From NCBI GenBank assembly GCA_021805445.1, contig JAJZFH010000056.1:1-64000 (forward strand): 64,000 nucleotides of DNA. Direction: 5' to 3'. This DNA comes from Pseudomonadota bacterium (GTDB lineage Bacteria > Pseudomonadota > Gammaproteobacteria > Burkholderiales > Ferrovaceae). Of the stretch, positions 27,179-36,336 are shown piece after piece. The translations under genes and the position numbers were made by a program. Every line of letters starts with the position of its first letter. The first letter of the stretch is position 1. Below the pieces are notes generated by a model, which had not been told where the DNA came from, did no database searches, and saw only the letters and a list, made by a program, of their open reading frames with translations.

Positions 27179-28438
27179 TCAACCGCGCCGCATGGAGTCG
27201 AAGAAGTCGGCATTGTTCTTGGTGGCTTTGATCTTGTCGAGCAGGAATTCGATGGCTTCCATTTCGTCCATGGGATAAAGCAGTTTGCGCAGTACCCAGA
27301 TCTTTTGCAAGACGTCCTGCTTGATGAGCAATTCTTCCCGTCGGGTTCCCGAACGGTTCACATTGAGCGCCGGGTAGATGCGTTTTTCTGCCATGCGCCG
27401 GTCAAGATGGATTTCCATGTTTCCCGTGCCCTTGAACTCTTCATAGATCACATCGTCCATGCGGGATCCGGTATCGACCAAGGCGGTGGCGATGATGGTC
27501 AGCGATCCCCCTTCTTCGATATTGCGTGCCGCGCCAAAGAAACGTTTGGGTCGTTGCAGGGCGTTGGCATCCACTCCTCCCGTCAGTACCTTGCCCGAGG
27601 AAGGAACCACCGTATTATAAGCACGAGCCAGACGAGTGATGGAATCGAGCAGGATGATGACATCGCGCTTATGCTCCACCAGGCGCTTGGCTTTTTCAAT
27701 CACCATTTCGGCGACCTGGACGTGGCGGGTGGCGGGCTCGTCGAAAGTGGATGAAACCACTTCACCCCGTACCGAGCGTTGCATTTCCGTGACCTCCTCG
27801 GGACGCTCATCGATCAGCAACACGATCAAGGTGGCGTCGGGATTGTTGGCCGAGATGGAATGAGCGATATGCTGGAGCATCACCGTTTTCCCACTCTTGG
27901 GACTGGCTACCAGCAAGCCGCGTTGTCCCTTGCCGATCGGGGCGACGATGTCGATGACACGCCCCGTAATGTTTTCCTCGGCACGGATATCCCGTTCCAG
28001 AATCATGGGCTGAGTGGGGAAGAGGGGCGTCAAGTTCTCGAAGAGGATCTTGTTCTTGGCATTTTCCGGGAGTTCACCGTTGACCGAGTCGACCTTGACC
28101 AAGGCAAAGTAACGTTCCCCTTCCTTGGGGATTCGGATCTCGCCTTGAATACTGTCCCCTGTATGCAGGTTGAAGCGGCGAATCTGGGAGGGACTGATAT
28201 AGATATCATCCGGACTGGACAGGTAGGAGGTTTCTGGCGAACGAAGAAAGCCGAAGCCATCTTGCAGGACTTCCAGCGTCCCTTCTCCATAAATGCTTTC
28301 GCCTCGTTTGGCTTGGTTCTTGAGCAGGGCAAAAATCAACTCCTGCTTGCGCATACGATTGGCGCCTTCAATTTCGAATTTGGTGGCCATGTCCACCAAC
28401 TCGGTGACATGGTGGGTTTTAAGATCGGAAAGATGCAT
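27179..28438 (-). CDS. rho: Transcription termination factor Rho
   Basis: Rho is the hexameric RNA helicase that terminates untranslated transcripts. The 419-residue product shows the N-terminal [18 protein letters not shown] helical domain, the cold-shock-like RNA-binding domain with DGFGFLRS, Walker A in ASPKSGKT, the Walker B-containing [16 protein letters not shown] region and the R-loop/Q-loop part around [14 protein letters not shown]. Its length equals E. coli Rho (419). A 141-base leader separates it from trxA upstream; rho genes are often autogenously attenuated there, but no specific structure was identified. Confidence 0.97.
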   Translation of the reverse strand: MHLSDLKTHHVTELVDMATKFEIEGANRMRKQELIFALLKNQAKRGESIYGEGTLEVLQDGFGFLRSPETSYLSSPDDIYISPSQIRRFNLHTGDSIQGEIRIPKEGERYFALVKVDSVNGELPENAKNKILFENLTPLFPTQPMILERDIRAEENITGRVIDIVAPIGKGQRGLLVASPKSGKTVMLQHIAHSISANNPDATLIVLLIDERPEEVTEMQRSVRGEVVSSTFDEPATRHVQVAEMVIEKAKRLVEHKRDVIILLDSITRLARAYNTVVPSSGKVLTGGVDANALQRPKRFFGAARNIEEGGSLTIIATALVDTGSRMDDVIYEEFKGTGNMEIHLDRRMAEKRIYPALNVNRSGTRREELLIKQDVLQKIWVLRKLLYPMDEMEAIEFLLDKIKATKNNADFFDSMRRG

Positions 28439-28579
28439 GGATCGGGTATCAGAAAGGGAAATGATTCAGTGGATGTGCACTGGGAGCCGCGCAGGAGCGA
28501 GGTACAGAGCGAGTTTGGTGAGTGTGGTGGGGCCATTCATGCGCCACCCGAGTGGTCTCAGGGGCGCAGAATAACGCGT

Positions 28580-28903
28580 TCAGAGGTGGCTGTCAATGAA
28601 TGCATTCAATTGTGATTTGGAAAGTGCACCGACTTTGGTGCCTTCCACGCTCCCGTTCTTGAACAGCAGCAGGGTCGGAATACCTCGTACACTGTACTTT
28701 CGCGCTGTTTCTGGATTGTCGTCCACATTCAACTTGGCAATCTTGATTCGTTCGCCATATTCTTTTGCGGATTCTTCCAGTATGGGGCCAATCAATTTGC
28801 AGGGACCACACCATTCGGCCCAGAAGTCGAGTAATACGGGAATGGGAGATTGTAGAACATCCTGTTCGAAGGAACGGTCAGTGACATGATGCACATTACT
28901 CAT
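28580..28903 (-). CDS. trxA: Thioredoxin
   Basis: The 107-residue protein is a classical thioredoxin with the redox motif WCGPC at residues 31-35 and the cis-proline segment [11 protein letters not shown]. It reduces protein disulfides in the cytosol using thioredoxin reductase. The start at MSNVHHV (28903) is preferred to an ATG four codons earlier because it matches family N-termini. It is upstream of rho on the same strand, a frequent arrangement in proteobacteria. Confidence 0.96.
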   Translation of the reverse strand: MSNVHHVTDRSFEQDVLQSPIPVLLDFWAEWCGPCKLIGPILEESAKEYGERIKIAKLNVDDNPETARKYSVRGIPTLLLFKNGSVEGTKVGALSKSQLNAFIDSHL

Positions 28904-29099
28904 GGAAAACCTCAACCAGATTTGGGATGAAAATTATTACGACGTCAGGAACGGACAAAAAATCAATTTGCAGAGAGGGACTCGAGGGATATCCTAAACC
29001 AAAATTCAGCGAAACGCAAAGCCAACCTTACCGGTTTCTGGGCAGATCAGTTAAAATCATGGTCTTTCGTCGGCGGATCATGATAACCAAGGAGACTCT

Positions 29100-29426
29100 A
29101 TGACTTATGTGGTGACCGAATCCTGTATACGCTGCAAATATACGGACTGTGTCGATGTCTGCCCGGTGGATTGTTTTCGGGAGGGACCAAATTTTCTCGT
29201 GATCGATCCAGACGAGTGCATCGACTGTACTCTTTGCGTGGCCGAATGTCCCGCCGAAGCCATCTTTGCCGAGGATGACGTTCCCGAAAATCAGCGCGCT
29301 TTCATCGCCATCAATGCGGAACTGGCCAAGCACTGGAAACCCATCATCGAGCGCAAGGAAGCCCCTGCCGATGCTGACGAGTGGAAAGGGGTGATGCCCA
29401 AGGCGCATCTGCTCGACCGAGGGTGA
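29100..29426 (+). CDS. fdxA: 7Fe-type ferredoxin FdxA
   Basis: The 108-residue protein contains two ferredoxin cysteine clusters: C9, C12, C17, C21 and C25 in the first half, and C40, C43, C46 and C50 in [11 protein letters not shown]. This is the pattern of seven-iron ferredoxins, holding one 3Fe-4S and one 4Fe-4S centre, as in Azotobacter FdI. The product is a soluble electron carrier; the partner enzyme is unknown. It is transcribed divergently from trxA across about 200 bases. Confidence 0.94.
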   Translation: MTYVVTESCIRCKYTDCVDVCPVDCFREGPNFLVIDPDECIDCTLCVAECPAEAIFAEDDVPENQRAFIAINAELAKHWKPIIERKEAPADADEWKGVMPKAHLLDRG

Positions 29427-29466
29427 CAGTCCTCTCGCACGACCCCGTCTGAAAAGCCACCGTCGA

Positions 29467-30120
29467 TCATTGGTCGGGCTTGCGTGCGATCATGCCGATG
29501 AGCGCCGACCGGCCATGGTGTCCCGAGCCTTCACTGAGGGTATCTTCGTACGCTTTCAGATATTCGATGGTGTAATCTCCCCACGCCTGACGCAAGAATT
29601 CTTCCGTATAGAGATTTTCCACGACCGAGGGTCCCCCGGTTTTGTACTCCAGTTGCTTCGGCGTATACCCCTGCAACAGGATCCTCCCCCCAGGTTTCAG
29701 TAGCGTGCGAATTTGTTCAAACTGGCGCTGACGCAAGACAGGGGGAGCAAACTGGATGAAAATTCCCACCACCCAATCAAACAGGGCAGGGGTCTGGGGG
29801 GTGCGCCACTCATCCGCGAGCATGTCACCACAACAAAAATCCACGGTCACCCCGCGCATTTTTGCCAGTTGGCGTGCCTTTTCCACTGCGACGGCAGAAA
29901 TTTCCACGGCACTGACCTGTAATTCCTGGCTGGCCAACCAAACGCTGTTACGACCCTCCCCATCGGCTACGGACAGGACTCTTTCGCCCGGGATGAAACG
30001 CTCCTTCTGTTTGGCCAGAAAGTGGTTGGGTTCGGTACCGAACAGAAAATTTTGTCCCACACCTTCGTAGCGAGAACTCCACATCCTGTTTTGTTCTGCG
30101 ACAAAGTCATCGTTCTTCAT
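29467..30120 (-). CDS. Class I SAM-dependent methyltransferase
   Basis: The 217-residue product has the Rossmann-type SAM-binding motif VLSVADGEGRNSVWLA, the acidic post-I position (SAVEIS) and the motif GDMLADEW. It resembles the TehB/thiopurine methyltransferase-like group of small-molecule methylases, but the substrate is unknown. The ATG at 30120 has a gagg upstream, whereas the frame start at 30138 lacks one. It converges on fdxA, with about 40 bases between them. Confidence 0.8.
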   Translation of the reverse strand: MKNDDFVAEQNRMWSSRYEGVGQNFLFGTEPNHFLAKQKERFIPGERVLSVADGEGRNSVWLASQELQVSAVEISAVAVEKARQLAKMRGVTVDFCCGDMLADEWRTPQTPALFDWVVGIFIQFAPPVLRQRQFEQIRTLLKPGGRILLQGYTPKQLEYKTGGPSVVENLYTEEFLRQAWGDYTIEYLKAYEDTLSEGSGHHGRSALIGMIARKPDQ

Positions 30121-30404
30121 GGTCGGGGCCTCATTCAAAAAAGCAGTTTTCTTCGGTCCATCGCCGAACCTTGAGGATTCTACATGAAATATTTACATGC
30201 CATGGTTCGGGTTTCCCCCTGGAATCGTCTCTTCGATGCAGATGTTTCGGCTGGTAACGTGAGAGTCTCATTGCACATGGTTGACGATCATCGCGATCAT
30301 CTGGTGGAACTAACGTAAGTAACATGTTTAAATAAAACATCATATAACCGGATGAACATCTTAGGGTAATCAAGCCCGTGGTGCACGACAGGGGAGTGGT
30401 AAAA
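30121..30404. other. Intergenic stretch with one tiny unsupported frame
   Basis: This AT-richer stretch lies between the methyltransferase start and a frameshifted membrane-protein gene. The only notable item is a 44-codon plus-strand frame at 30184-30318 (MKYLHAMVRVSPWNR...), which has a gagg seven bases before its ATG but no recognisable family. I do not call it as a gene. Promoters for the flanking genes presumably lie here. Confidence 0.4.
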
Positions 30405-30601
30405 ATGCTGGAAATTGTTGCAATCATCTTGCTTGTCCTCTGGTTACCGGGTATAGTTTTTCCTTATATGCCATGGACTGGTTCATACACATTCTTCTGG
30501 CCGTGGTGATATTGGTACGCATCGTTCAAGGCCATCGCCCATCGTGTGGTTTCTATTGCTTTTTCTACAGCACACTGCGGGTCGGGACTGCGAATTTTTG
30601 A
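30405..30601 (+). pseudogene. Frameshifted small hydrophobic protein (Lmo0937-family-like)
   Basis: The first frame starts at an ATG with a ggggag ribosome-binding site and encodes MLEIVAIILLVLWLPGIVF. The expected continuation is found in another frame: YAMDWFIHILLAVVILVRIVQG, ending at 30601. Together they match the small two-segment membrane proteins of the Lmo0937 type (family recalled from memory). The break coincides with a run of five T (30457-30461); six T would restore one frame of about 65 codons. The change is either a real mutation or a sequencing error. It precedes the yqjD-like gene, which fits a small envelope-stress membrane-protein cluster. Confidence 0.6.
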
Positions 30602-30625
30602 CCATAAAACACTTGGGAATTCACC

Positions 30626-30973
30626 ATGAACATGATAGAGTTGGAATCAGAGAAAAGCATGAAAAAACTATCCGATGAAGTCACCAAAGAGCAGTTGATT
30701 GCCGATTTCATGGTGGTGCTGGCGGATGCTGAGGCGCTGCTGAAGGCTTCTGCCAATCATGGCGGCGAAAAATTGGCCGAAGTTCGCGCCAAGGCCGAAG
30801 AATCACTCAAAGCGGTGAAAGCCAAGATGGCCGGGACACAGACCCTCCTGCTTGCCAAAACCAAAACGGCCAGCGATGCGACGGATGCTTATGTTCACGA
30901 CAATCCTTGGAGCGCCATCGGAATCTCTGCCGGTGTGGGCCTGTTGATCGGCTTACTCATCGGTCGTCGCTAA
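30626..30973 (+). CDS. DUF883 (YqjD/ElaB-type) membrane-anchored protein
   Basis: The 115-residue protein has a long charged, alanine-rich helical part (about 10-88) and a single C-terminal membrane segment with a GISAGVGLLIGLLIGRR ending. This is the architecture of the YqjD/ElaB/YgaM family, which in E. coli tethers ribosomes to the inner membrane in stationary phase. The ATG at 30626 has a weak ribosome-binding site; M12 is an alternative. It is followed 12 bases later by the yqjE-like gene. Confidence 0.88.
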   Translation: MNMIELESEKSMKKLSDEVTKEQLIADFMVVLADAEALLKASANHGGEKLAEVRAKAEESLKAVKAKMAGTQTLLLAKTKTASDATDAYVHDNPWSAIGISAGVGLLIGLLIGRR

Positions 30974-30985
30974 ACAGGGCGCGTT

Positions 30986-31375
30986 ATGTCTGAGAAGATA
31001 TCCGGTGCACGCGCCGGGCTGTTCTCTTCACTGAGGGTTCTTGCGACAACGCTGGTTGCAGTCGCACATACGCGCTTGGATTTATTGTCCACAGAACTGG
31101 AGGAGGAGCGAGAGTATTTTCTGGCACAACTGGTTTTGATCCTGATGGCACTGTTTCTCCTCGGAATTGGGGTGGTTCTGGCAACGATCCTGCTCGTGAT
31201 GGCTTTCTGGGATACGCATCGTCTCCTTGTATTGGGCCTTTTTTCCGGATTTTTTCTGGGGGCTGGCATGATGGCGTGGGGAGTTGCCTGGCGCAAAGCG
31301 AGAGTAAAGCCAAAGCCATTTTCAGCAAGTTTGTCGGAGTTGTTCAAAGACCGACAGCAGATCGAGACTCGTTGA
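30986..31375 (+). CDS. YqjE-like phage-holin-superfamily membrane protein
   Basis: The 129-residue protein has an amphipathic N-terminal helix (SGARAGLFSSLRVLATTLVA, HTRLDLLSTELEEE) and two membrane segments (about 45-70 and 78-100), as in YqjE proteins. Its function is unknown; members usually lie between yqjD and yqjK, as here. The stop overlaps the start of the next gene in the sequence tgatg. Confidence 0.85.
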   Translation: MSEKISGARAGLFSSLRVLATTLVAVAHTRLDLLSTELEEEREYFLAQLVLILMALFLLGIGVVLATILLVMAFWDTHRLLVLGLFSGFFLGAGMMAWGVAWRKARVKPKPFSASLSELFKDRQQIETR

Positions 31376-31644
31376 TGAGTGATAAACTGGCTGGACTGGC
31401 AAAACGTCGCGAACGTCTGGTTGCTCAGGCTACTGTGCAGCGCGAAATGTTGGCGCAAAGCATCAAGCCGTGGCTCGTACCCCTGACGCTGGCCGATCGG
31501 GGGCTGGCCGTTCTGAATTTCGTCAAGAAACATCCTGGGTGGATGATCGTCGGCGTTCTGCTTTCAGTCTATCGGTCCAATCCTCTTGGGAAATATCTGA
31601 GACAGGGGCTGGTAACGTGGTTGGCCATCTGCAAGCTGCTGTGA
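31375..31644 (+). CDS. YqjK-like protein
   Basis: The 89-residue product begins MSDKLAGLAKRRERLVAQA, a basic helical segment typical of YqjK proteins, and ends in a region with one moderately hydrophobic segment (WMIVGVLLSVYRS). The ATG at 31375 overlaps the yqjE stop. The same frame is open for 33 more codons upstream inside yqjE, but that start would be an artefact. Function is unknown. Confidence 0.75.
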   Translation: MSDKLAGLAKRRERLVAQATVQREMLAQSIKPWLVPLTLADRGLAVLNFVKKHPGWMIVGVLLSVYRSNPLGKYLRQGLVTWLAICKLL

Positions 31645-31780
31645 TTTAACCGGGCGATGAACGCCAGATACGGTCGCCACCTGGATGTCCCTGGTAATGT
31701 CACTTGCTTAATTGGCCATGAATTTCGCGGTTACCCAAACGCCCATACTATCCCGGCAAGAGCCAAAAAGACTACCTCAT

Positions 31781-32215
31781 TCAGCCGACACTCATGATCT
31801 GATTGAAAACCTGACGCATCAGATTTAACTCGATCATGGGCATCTTGCGCATTTCACTGATCGGCTTGAACGAACCGCCGAACGACTCTATCGATTGATG
31901 AGGTGCATCCAGAGTCGTGAAACGGACAAGATGTACGCGTATGGAGGTGCCGTCACTGACCATCCATGCCTGAAAATGTTCATCAAGGTTCAACTGCGCG
32001 GAGTTGAGCGAAAATTGCGCGGCCAGTGCATCCAGCACCGCTTCGGGATCATGGTGTCCTGCAATGTCGCCAGGTATTGGCATGGGGGATGAGGATTCCG
32101 GCAGGGGAGTTGGCGCAAGGATGCTGGAACCGAAGCGGGCAAATACCAAGGCTGCGCTATAGTTGTCAAAGTGACACAGAATCACTCGATTGTGATCAAA
32201 GATGAGATTGTTCAT
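31781..32215 (-). CDS. Hypothetical protein
   Basis: I do not recognise this 144-residue protein. It is soluble, with no signal peptide or membrane segment, moderately acidic, and ends MIELNLMRQVFNQIMSVG. A proline- and serine-rich stretch (APTPLPESSSPMPIP) near residue 45 separates two parts. It follows the fumarylacetoacetase-family gene on the same strand. The ATG at 32215 has aggat upstream; starts at 32224 and GTG 32245 are also open. The pair with the upstream gene may be one operon. Confidence 0.6.
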   Translation of the reverse strand: MNNLIFDHNRVILCHFDNYSAALVFARFGSSILAPTPLPESSSPMPIPGDIAGHHDPEAVLDALAAQFSLNSAQLNLDEHFQAWMVSDGTSIRVHLVRFTTLDAPHQSIESFGGSFKPISEMRKMPMIELNLMRQVFNQIMSVG

Positions 32216-32247
32216 AACGTCCATATCCTGGATTAAATTAGGCACCC

Positions 32248-32934
32248 CTAACCGATCGTGATGATCAAAGGTTCCAGACCGGCAACCGTGGCTTCGATCA
32301 CGTCGCCCTTGATTACCGGGCTGATACCCGCAGGGGTTCCGGTAAAAATCAGATCGCCCGGGAACAGTTCGATCTGATTTGACAACCAGTTGACCATCTG
32401 GGGAATCTTCAGAATCATGTCGCCGATATCGCCGCTCTGACGAATTTCTCCGTTCACCCTCAGTTCGATCTTTCCACTCGAGAGGGTGCCTGAATAGAAC
32501 TCCGGCGTGATCGCACTACAAGGTGCCGAATGGTCGAATGCTTTGGCCATATCCCAGGGATGACCTTTTTCGCGGGCAACTCGTTGAAGATCCCGTTTGG
32601 TCATATCCAGACCCACAGCATAGCCGAATATATAATCATAATTCACCCTGTCGGCGGGAATGTTTTTGCCGCCTTTGTGTAAAGCTACCACCAGTTCCAC
32701 CTCAGGCTGCAAATCGGCCGTGTTGGACGGATAGGGGAAAATGGAATTATTATGCAAGACGGCACCCGCGGGTTTCATGAAAAAGAAAGGCTCATGGGCG
32801 CTCACAATACCTCCCATTTCCTGTACATGTGCAGCGTAATTCTGGCCCATGCAGAAAATACGGCGCACTGGAAACGGATTGCTCGACATGGCATCCAGAG
32901 TGACGATGGGGGTTGGCGGAAAGGCGTAGTTCAT
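32248..32934 (-). CDS. Fumarylacetoacetate hydrolase family protein
   Basis: The 228-residue protein matches the FAH superfamily, whose members hydrolyse or decarboxylate beta-diketo or oxaloacetate-like compounds with a divalent metal. Visible features are FCMGQNYAAHVQEMG, the metal-binding acidic segment PEVELVVALHKGG, the lid-like KAFDHSAPCSA and FTGTPAGISPV. The size and order resemble YcgM/FAHD1-type acylpyruvases. The ATG at 32934 has a strong gaggg upstream; the open frame extends 29 codons further but is unsupported. Confidence 0.87.
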   Translation of the reverse strand: MNYAFPPTPIVTLDAMSSNPFPVRRIFCMGQNYAAHVQEMGGIVSAHEPFFFMKPAGAVLHNNSIFPYPSNTADLQPEVELVVALHKGGKNIPADRVNYDYIFGYAVGLDMTKRDLQRVAREKGHPWDMAKAFDHSAPCSAITPEFYSGTLSSGKIELRVNGEIRQSGDIGDMILKIPQMVNWLSNQIELFPGDLIFTGTPAGISPVIKGDVIEATVAGLEPLIITIG

Positions 32935-33106
32935 TGTTCTTCCCTCGTAAAACTCGGTTATGGCACACACGCCAGCAGCGATCTTCAATTCTGTCGCAAA
33001 ACGGACAAACATGACCTGCACGGCACATATCGAGCAAGAATGGTGCCAAGCAGAAATCCCTTAACCATCAAATAACCTGGTTACGCTCAGGGCTTTTGGA
33101 GAAATC

Positions 33107-33649
33107 ATGAAATACATAAAAACAGGGTTGGTTCTGCTGCTGATGTTCATCCTTGGTCTGGGGCTGTTCATCGGATCAGGCAGGTACAATCCTGGGGCTG
33201 ACAGTCCTCACTGGAAAATCACCTATGCTATCCTTCGAAGTATGCGCGAACGCTCTGTCGAACACCATGCATCTGAAGTGGCACTCCCCGCCAATCTCGA
33301 TGACGCACAGTTGATCCTGAAAGGGGCCGGTCAATATGCCGCAATGTGTACCCATTGTCATCTGGCTCCCGGGATGAAGAATTCCGAGATACGCCCGGGG
33401 TTGTATCCTGAGCCGCCCAACCTGAGCAAAGTCACAGTGGACCCGCGCGAGGCGTTCTGGGTCATCAAACACGGCCTCAAAATGACTGCAATGCCGGCCT
33501 GGGGAATAGGGCACGACGATGCGACAATCTGGAGCATGGTTGCCTTCCTGCAGAAACTCCCGGGGATGACCTCCGCTCAGTACCATGCGATGGTTGCCAA
33601 GGCGCCGCCTGACGATGACATGGACTCGATGGATCATGCTACCCCTTGA
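33107..33649 (+). CDS. Membrane-anchored c-type cytochrome
   Basis: The 180-residue protein has an N-terminal membrane anchor or signal (residues 5-24), one haem-binding motif CTHCH (81-85) and a likely axial Met in KMTAMPAWG (M126 or M129). A short acidic and Met/His-rich tail (PPDDDMDSMDH) follows. It should be a periplasmic monohaem electron carrier. The partner is unknown. It is transcribed away from the FAH gene and precedes the rhodanese by about 100 bases. Confidence 0.88.
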   Translation: MKYIKTGLVLLLMFILGLGLFIGSGRYNPGADSPHWKITYAILRSMRERSVEHHASEVALPANLDDAQLILKGAGQYAAMCTHCHLAPGMKNSEIRPGLYPEPPNLSKVTVDPREAFWVIKHGLKMTAMPAWGIGHDDATIWSMVAFLQKLPGMTSAQYHAMVAKAPPDDDMDSMDHATP

Positions 33650-33754
33650 AAACAGAAAGTGCACGGACGAGGCCGCGATTATAATGGTGGCGGTCAGCGT
33701 GTTGAAAATTGTTGAAACAGTACCAGAATTTGCCAAATAATCAGAGGACTCAGC

Positions 33755-34093
33755 ATGGGATTTTTTTCACACTTCATGGCCGCGGTCAGTGACCACAAGA
33801 CTGGCACAGAACTGCCTGCCGGTGCACGATTGATCGATGTACGTACCCATTCGGAGTTCATTTCCGGACACATCGAAGGGGCCATCAATCTTCCACTGGA
33901 TCGGTTCAATCATGATATTCATCAGGTTATTCCGGATAAAAGTACGCCCGTGATCCTGTATTGCCGCTCGGGTGCACGCTCGGGCCACGCCTTGTCCGTC
34001 ATGCATCAACTGGGTTACACCCAGGTATTCAATGGAGGCAGTGTGGGAAGTTTGGCTTTACGTGTGAAGAAAGAGATAAAACGAGGAGTTTGA
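33755..34093 (+). CDS. Rhodanese-like sulfurtransferase
   Basis: The 112-residue single-domain protein shows RLIDVRTHSEFISGHIEGAIN, the CH2A-type start, and the active-site loop CRSGARSG with C70. Such cytosolic domains carry persulfide sulfur or bind metal-related thiols. No other sulfur-oxidation gene is next to it, so the pathway is unknown. Confidence 0.88.
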   Translation: MGFFSHFMAAVSDHKTGTELPAGARLIDVRTHSEFISGHIEGAINLPLDRFNHDIHQVIPDKSTPVILYCRSGARSGHALSVMHQLGYTQVFNGGSVGSLALRVKKEIKRGV

Positions 34094-34233
34094 TATCTCG
34101 GAACGATCTCAGCGGCATACCTCTGCTTTTTCGGATACTGACCATGCTTGTTGACATCGCATCGACTACGGACACTCATTCCAGCCACGACAAATACGGT
34201 AATTGATCGCTCAATCGATACTCAGGCGGGTGC

Positions 34234-35058
34234 ATGTTGAAGAAAAAAGGGTATGTTTGCACGCTCCTGATGGCATTTTTACTCTTTCTGGCGGTGGATA
34301 TTGCAGGGTGGGGTGGGGAGACAGAAGGGGGCAGGGTGGGGGTTCCCATTCTGTTGTACCATCGCTTTGGTCCCGTGGTTACGGACTCGATGACGGTCGA
34401 AACTTCAGTCATTGCTTCCCAACTCGAATATCTTCGGGTGCAGGGTTACACCGTGATTCCTCTGCGCCGTCTGGTTGCATCGCTTGCAGGGAAAGCGCCG
34501 TCACCGCCCGATCACTCCGTCGTGATCACTGTTGATGATGGTCATGAATCCGTATTTACTGACCTGTATCCGCTGGTCCGCCGCTACCATATTCCCATTA
34601 CCTTATTCATCTATCCTTCGGCCATCTCCAACGCCAGTTATGCCTTGACATGGAAACAATTACAGGAAATGAAGGACAGTGGCCTCGTGGACATCCAATC
34701 CCATACTTATTGGCATCCTAACTTCAAGAAAGAAAAAAAACGCCTGACTGCGCAGGAGTATGAGGATTTTGTCCATCGTCAATTGCTCAAATCCAGGGAA
34801 GTATTGCAACAGAAACTGGGAGGAACAGTGGACATGCTGGCTTGGCCCTATGGGATTTATGACGATGAACTGGTCAACGACGCCAGACGGGTGGGTTATA
34901 TCGCAGGATTTTCCATGGCAAGACACCCGGTTACCCGCGCCGATTCAATGATGACCTTGCCCCGTTATCTGATGATCAATCAGGTCCAGGGCATCGCGTT
35001 CGAAAAGTTGCTCGCAGAATCTTCCCGTTTTCGGAAGAAAAGAGAAAATCAGCCGTGA
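34234..35058 (+). CDS. Polysaccharide deacetylase (NodB domain), exported
   Basis: The 274-residue protein begins with a basic signal or anchor (MLKKKGYVCTLLMAFLLFLA). It contains the NodB motifs TVDDGHES (D101/D102), SHTYWHP (H157 and H161 for the metal) and AWPYGIYDDE. The NodB family removes acetyl groups from chitin-like, poly-N-acetylglucosamine or peptidoglycan glycans in the periplasm, and the start of the domain (PILLYHRF) resembles the PgaB type. It overlaps the next gene by four bases, making a three-gene envelope operon likely. Confidence 0.9.
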   Translation: MLKKKGYVCTLLMAFLLFLAVDIAGWGGETEGGRVGVPILLYHRFGPVVTDSMTVETSVIASQLEYLRVQGYTVIPLRRLVASLAGKAPSPPDHSVVITVDDGHESVFTDLYPLVRRYHIPITLFIYPSAISNASYALTWKQLQEMKDSGLVDIQSHTYWHPNFKKEKKRLTAQEYEDFVHRQLLKSREVLQQKLGGTVDMLAWPYGIYDDELVNDARRVGYIAGFSMARHPVTRADSMMTLPRYLMINQVQGIAFEKLLAESSRFRKKRENQP

Positions 35059-36335
35059 AGAATTTCAAACACTCCTTTCCCCTTCTGCTCCTCCTATGGA
35101 GTGCGCTGAGCCCGGTATCCACCTTTGCAGCCCCTTATGTGGGCACGGTACTTGATGCTGATACCCGGAAACCCATCGAAAATGCCTTCGTTACGCTTGG
35201 TTTCACCGTTGCGCGAACCGATCCGGACGGAAAATTTACCATCGATGGCAATGGCGAGAAACTGTGCATTCGGGCCTATGGGCATGTCCGACGCGAGGTC
35301 CCCTTGAACGCCCTCGATCATGGGATTACCCTGAACCCTTTCATTCCCAAGGCTATTTACCTCTCGTTCTACGGGATCGGAGACAAAGCGTTGCGCGAAT
35401 CTGCACTCGGAGTGATCCAGCGTACGGAAGTGAACGCGCTGGTGATCGATCTCAAAGGAGACAGGGGGGGAGTCTCCTTCAAAAGCACCACTCCTTTGGC
35501 GACACAAATCGGCGCACGAAAAATCACGACCATCGAGGATATCCAAGCACTGGTGAGTGAACTGCACGCCAAGGGCATTTATGCCATCGGGAGAATCGTG
35601 GTGTTCAAGGATGATCCGCTGGCTACTGCACGACCCGATCTGGCACTCAGAACTGCAGATGGGGCCGTCTGGAAAGACCGGGAGGGGTTGTCATGGCCTG
35701 ACCCATTCAACAAAATGGTATGGCGCTATAACATCGATCTGGCGGAGGAGGCGGCGCGCGCCGGATTTGATGAAATTCAATTTGACTATGTTCGCTTCCC
35801 GGATTCCATGGAGCCGATTTATCCAGCACCAAACACGGAAAAAAACCGGGTCGAGACCATTTCCGGTTTTCTTGCCGAGGCGAGAAAAAGACTCGTTCCC
35901 TACAATGTTTTTCTTGCGGCGGATATTTTCGGGTATGTGGCATGGAATACCGACGATACCCATATTGGCCAGAAGTTGCAAAACCTTGCTGAAGTTCTGG
36001 ACTATCTGTCGTTCATGCTCTACCCCTCCGGATTCAAGTTCGGGATTCCGGGCTACCCCGATCCCGTCCAGCATCCCCGCGAAATCGTCTTGCTTTCCCT
36101 GGAGCGGGCACAACAACGCAGCAATTTGCCAGCCATTCGCTTTCGGCCCTGGCTGCAGGCATTCCGGGACTATGCTTTTGACCGAAGGTTGTTCCAGACG
36201 CCCCAAATACGGGCGCAGATCGAAGCCGCCGACCATTTTGGCAGTGATGGATGGATGCTGTGGAACCCGCACAACCTCTATGGCGATGGCCTTCAGGACA
36301 AGCCAATCCATGGACTCAACGTATTCACTCCATAG
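35055..36335 (+). CDS. DUF4015 putative glycoside hydrolase, exported
   Basis: The 426-residue protein has a signal peptide (to about residue 25), a small beta-sandwich-like domain (about 28-90, VLDADTRKPIENAFVTLGF), and then a TIM-barrel-like DUF4015 domain with VIDLKGDRG, GRIVVFKDDPLA and EIQFDYVRFPDS. DUF4015 is related to glycoside-hydrolase families; the activity is unproved. The start overlaps the deacetylase stop, and the next gene follows its stop within one base, so all three proteins may act on the same envelope polysaccharide. Confidence 0.88.
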   Translation: MKNFKHSFPLLLLLWSALSPVSTFAAPYVGTVLDADTRKPIENAFVTLGFTVARTDPDGKFTIDGNGEKLCIRAYGHVRREVPLNALDHGITLNPFIPKAIYLSFYGIGDKALRESALGVIQRTEVNALVIDLKGDRGGVSFKSTTPLATQIGARKITTIEDIQALVSELHAKGIYAIGRIVVFKDDPLATARPDLALRTADGAVWKDREGLSWPDPFNKMVWRYNIDLAEEAARAGFDEIQFDYVRFPDSMEPIYPAPNTEKNRVETISGFLAEARKRLVPYNVFLAADIFGYVAWNTDDTHIGQKLQNLAEVLDYLSFMLYPSGFKFGIPGYPDPVQHPREIVLLSLERAQQRSNLPAIRFRPWLQAFRDYAFDRRLFQTPQIRAQIEAADHFGSDGWMLWNPHNLYGDGLQDKPIHGLNVFTP

Positions 36336-36336
36336 G

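Noticed and set aside
27779-28615. 278-codon frame antisense to rho
   Set aside because: It is the mirror of a fully conserved rho gene and has no family features or ribosome-binding site of its own.
30184-30318. 44-codon frame with a gagg upstream
   Set aside because: There is no family resemblance or neighbouring support; a chance frame is likely.
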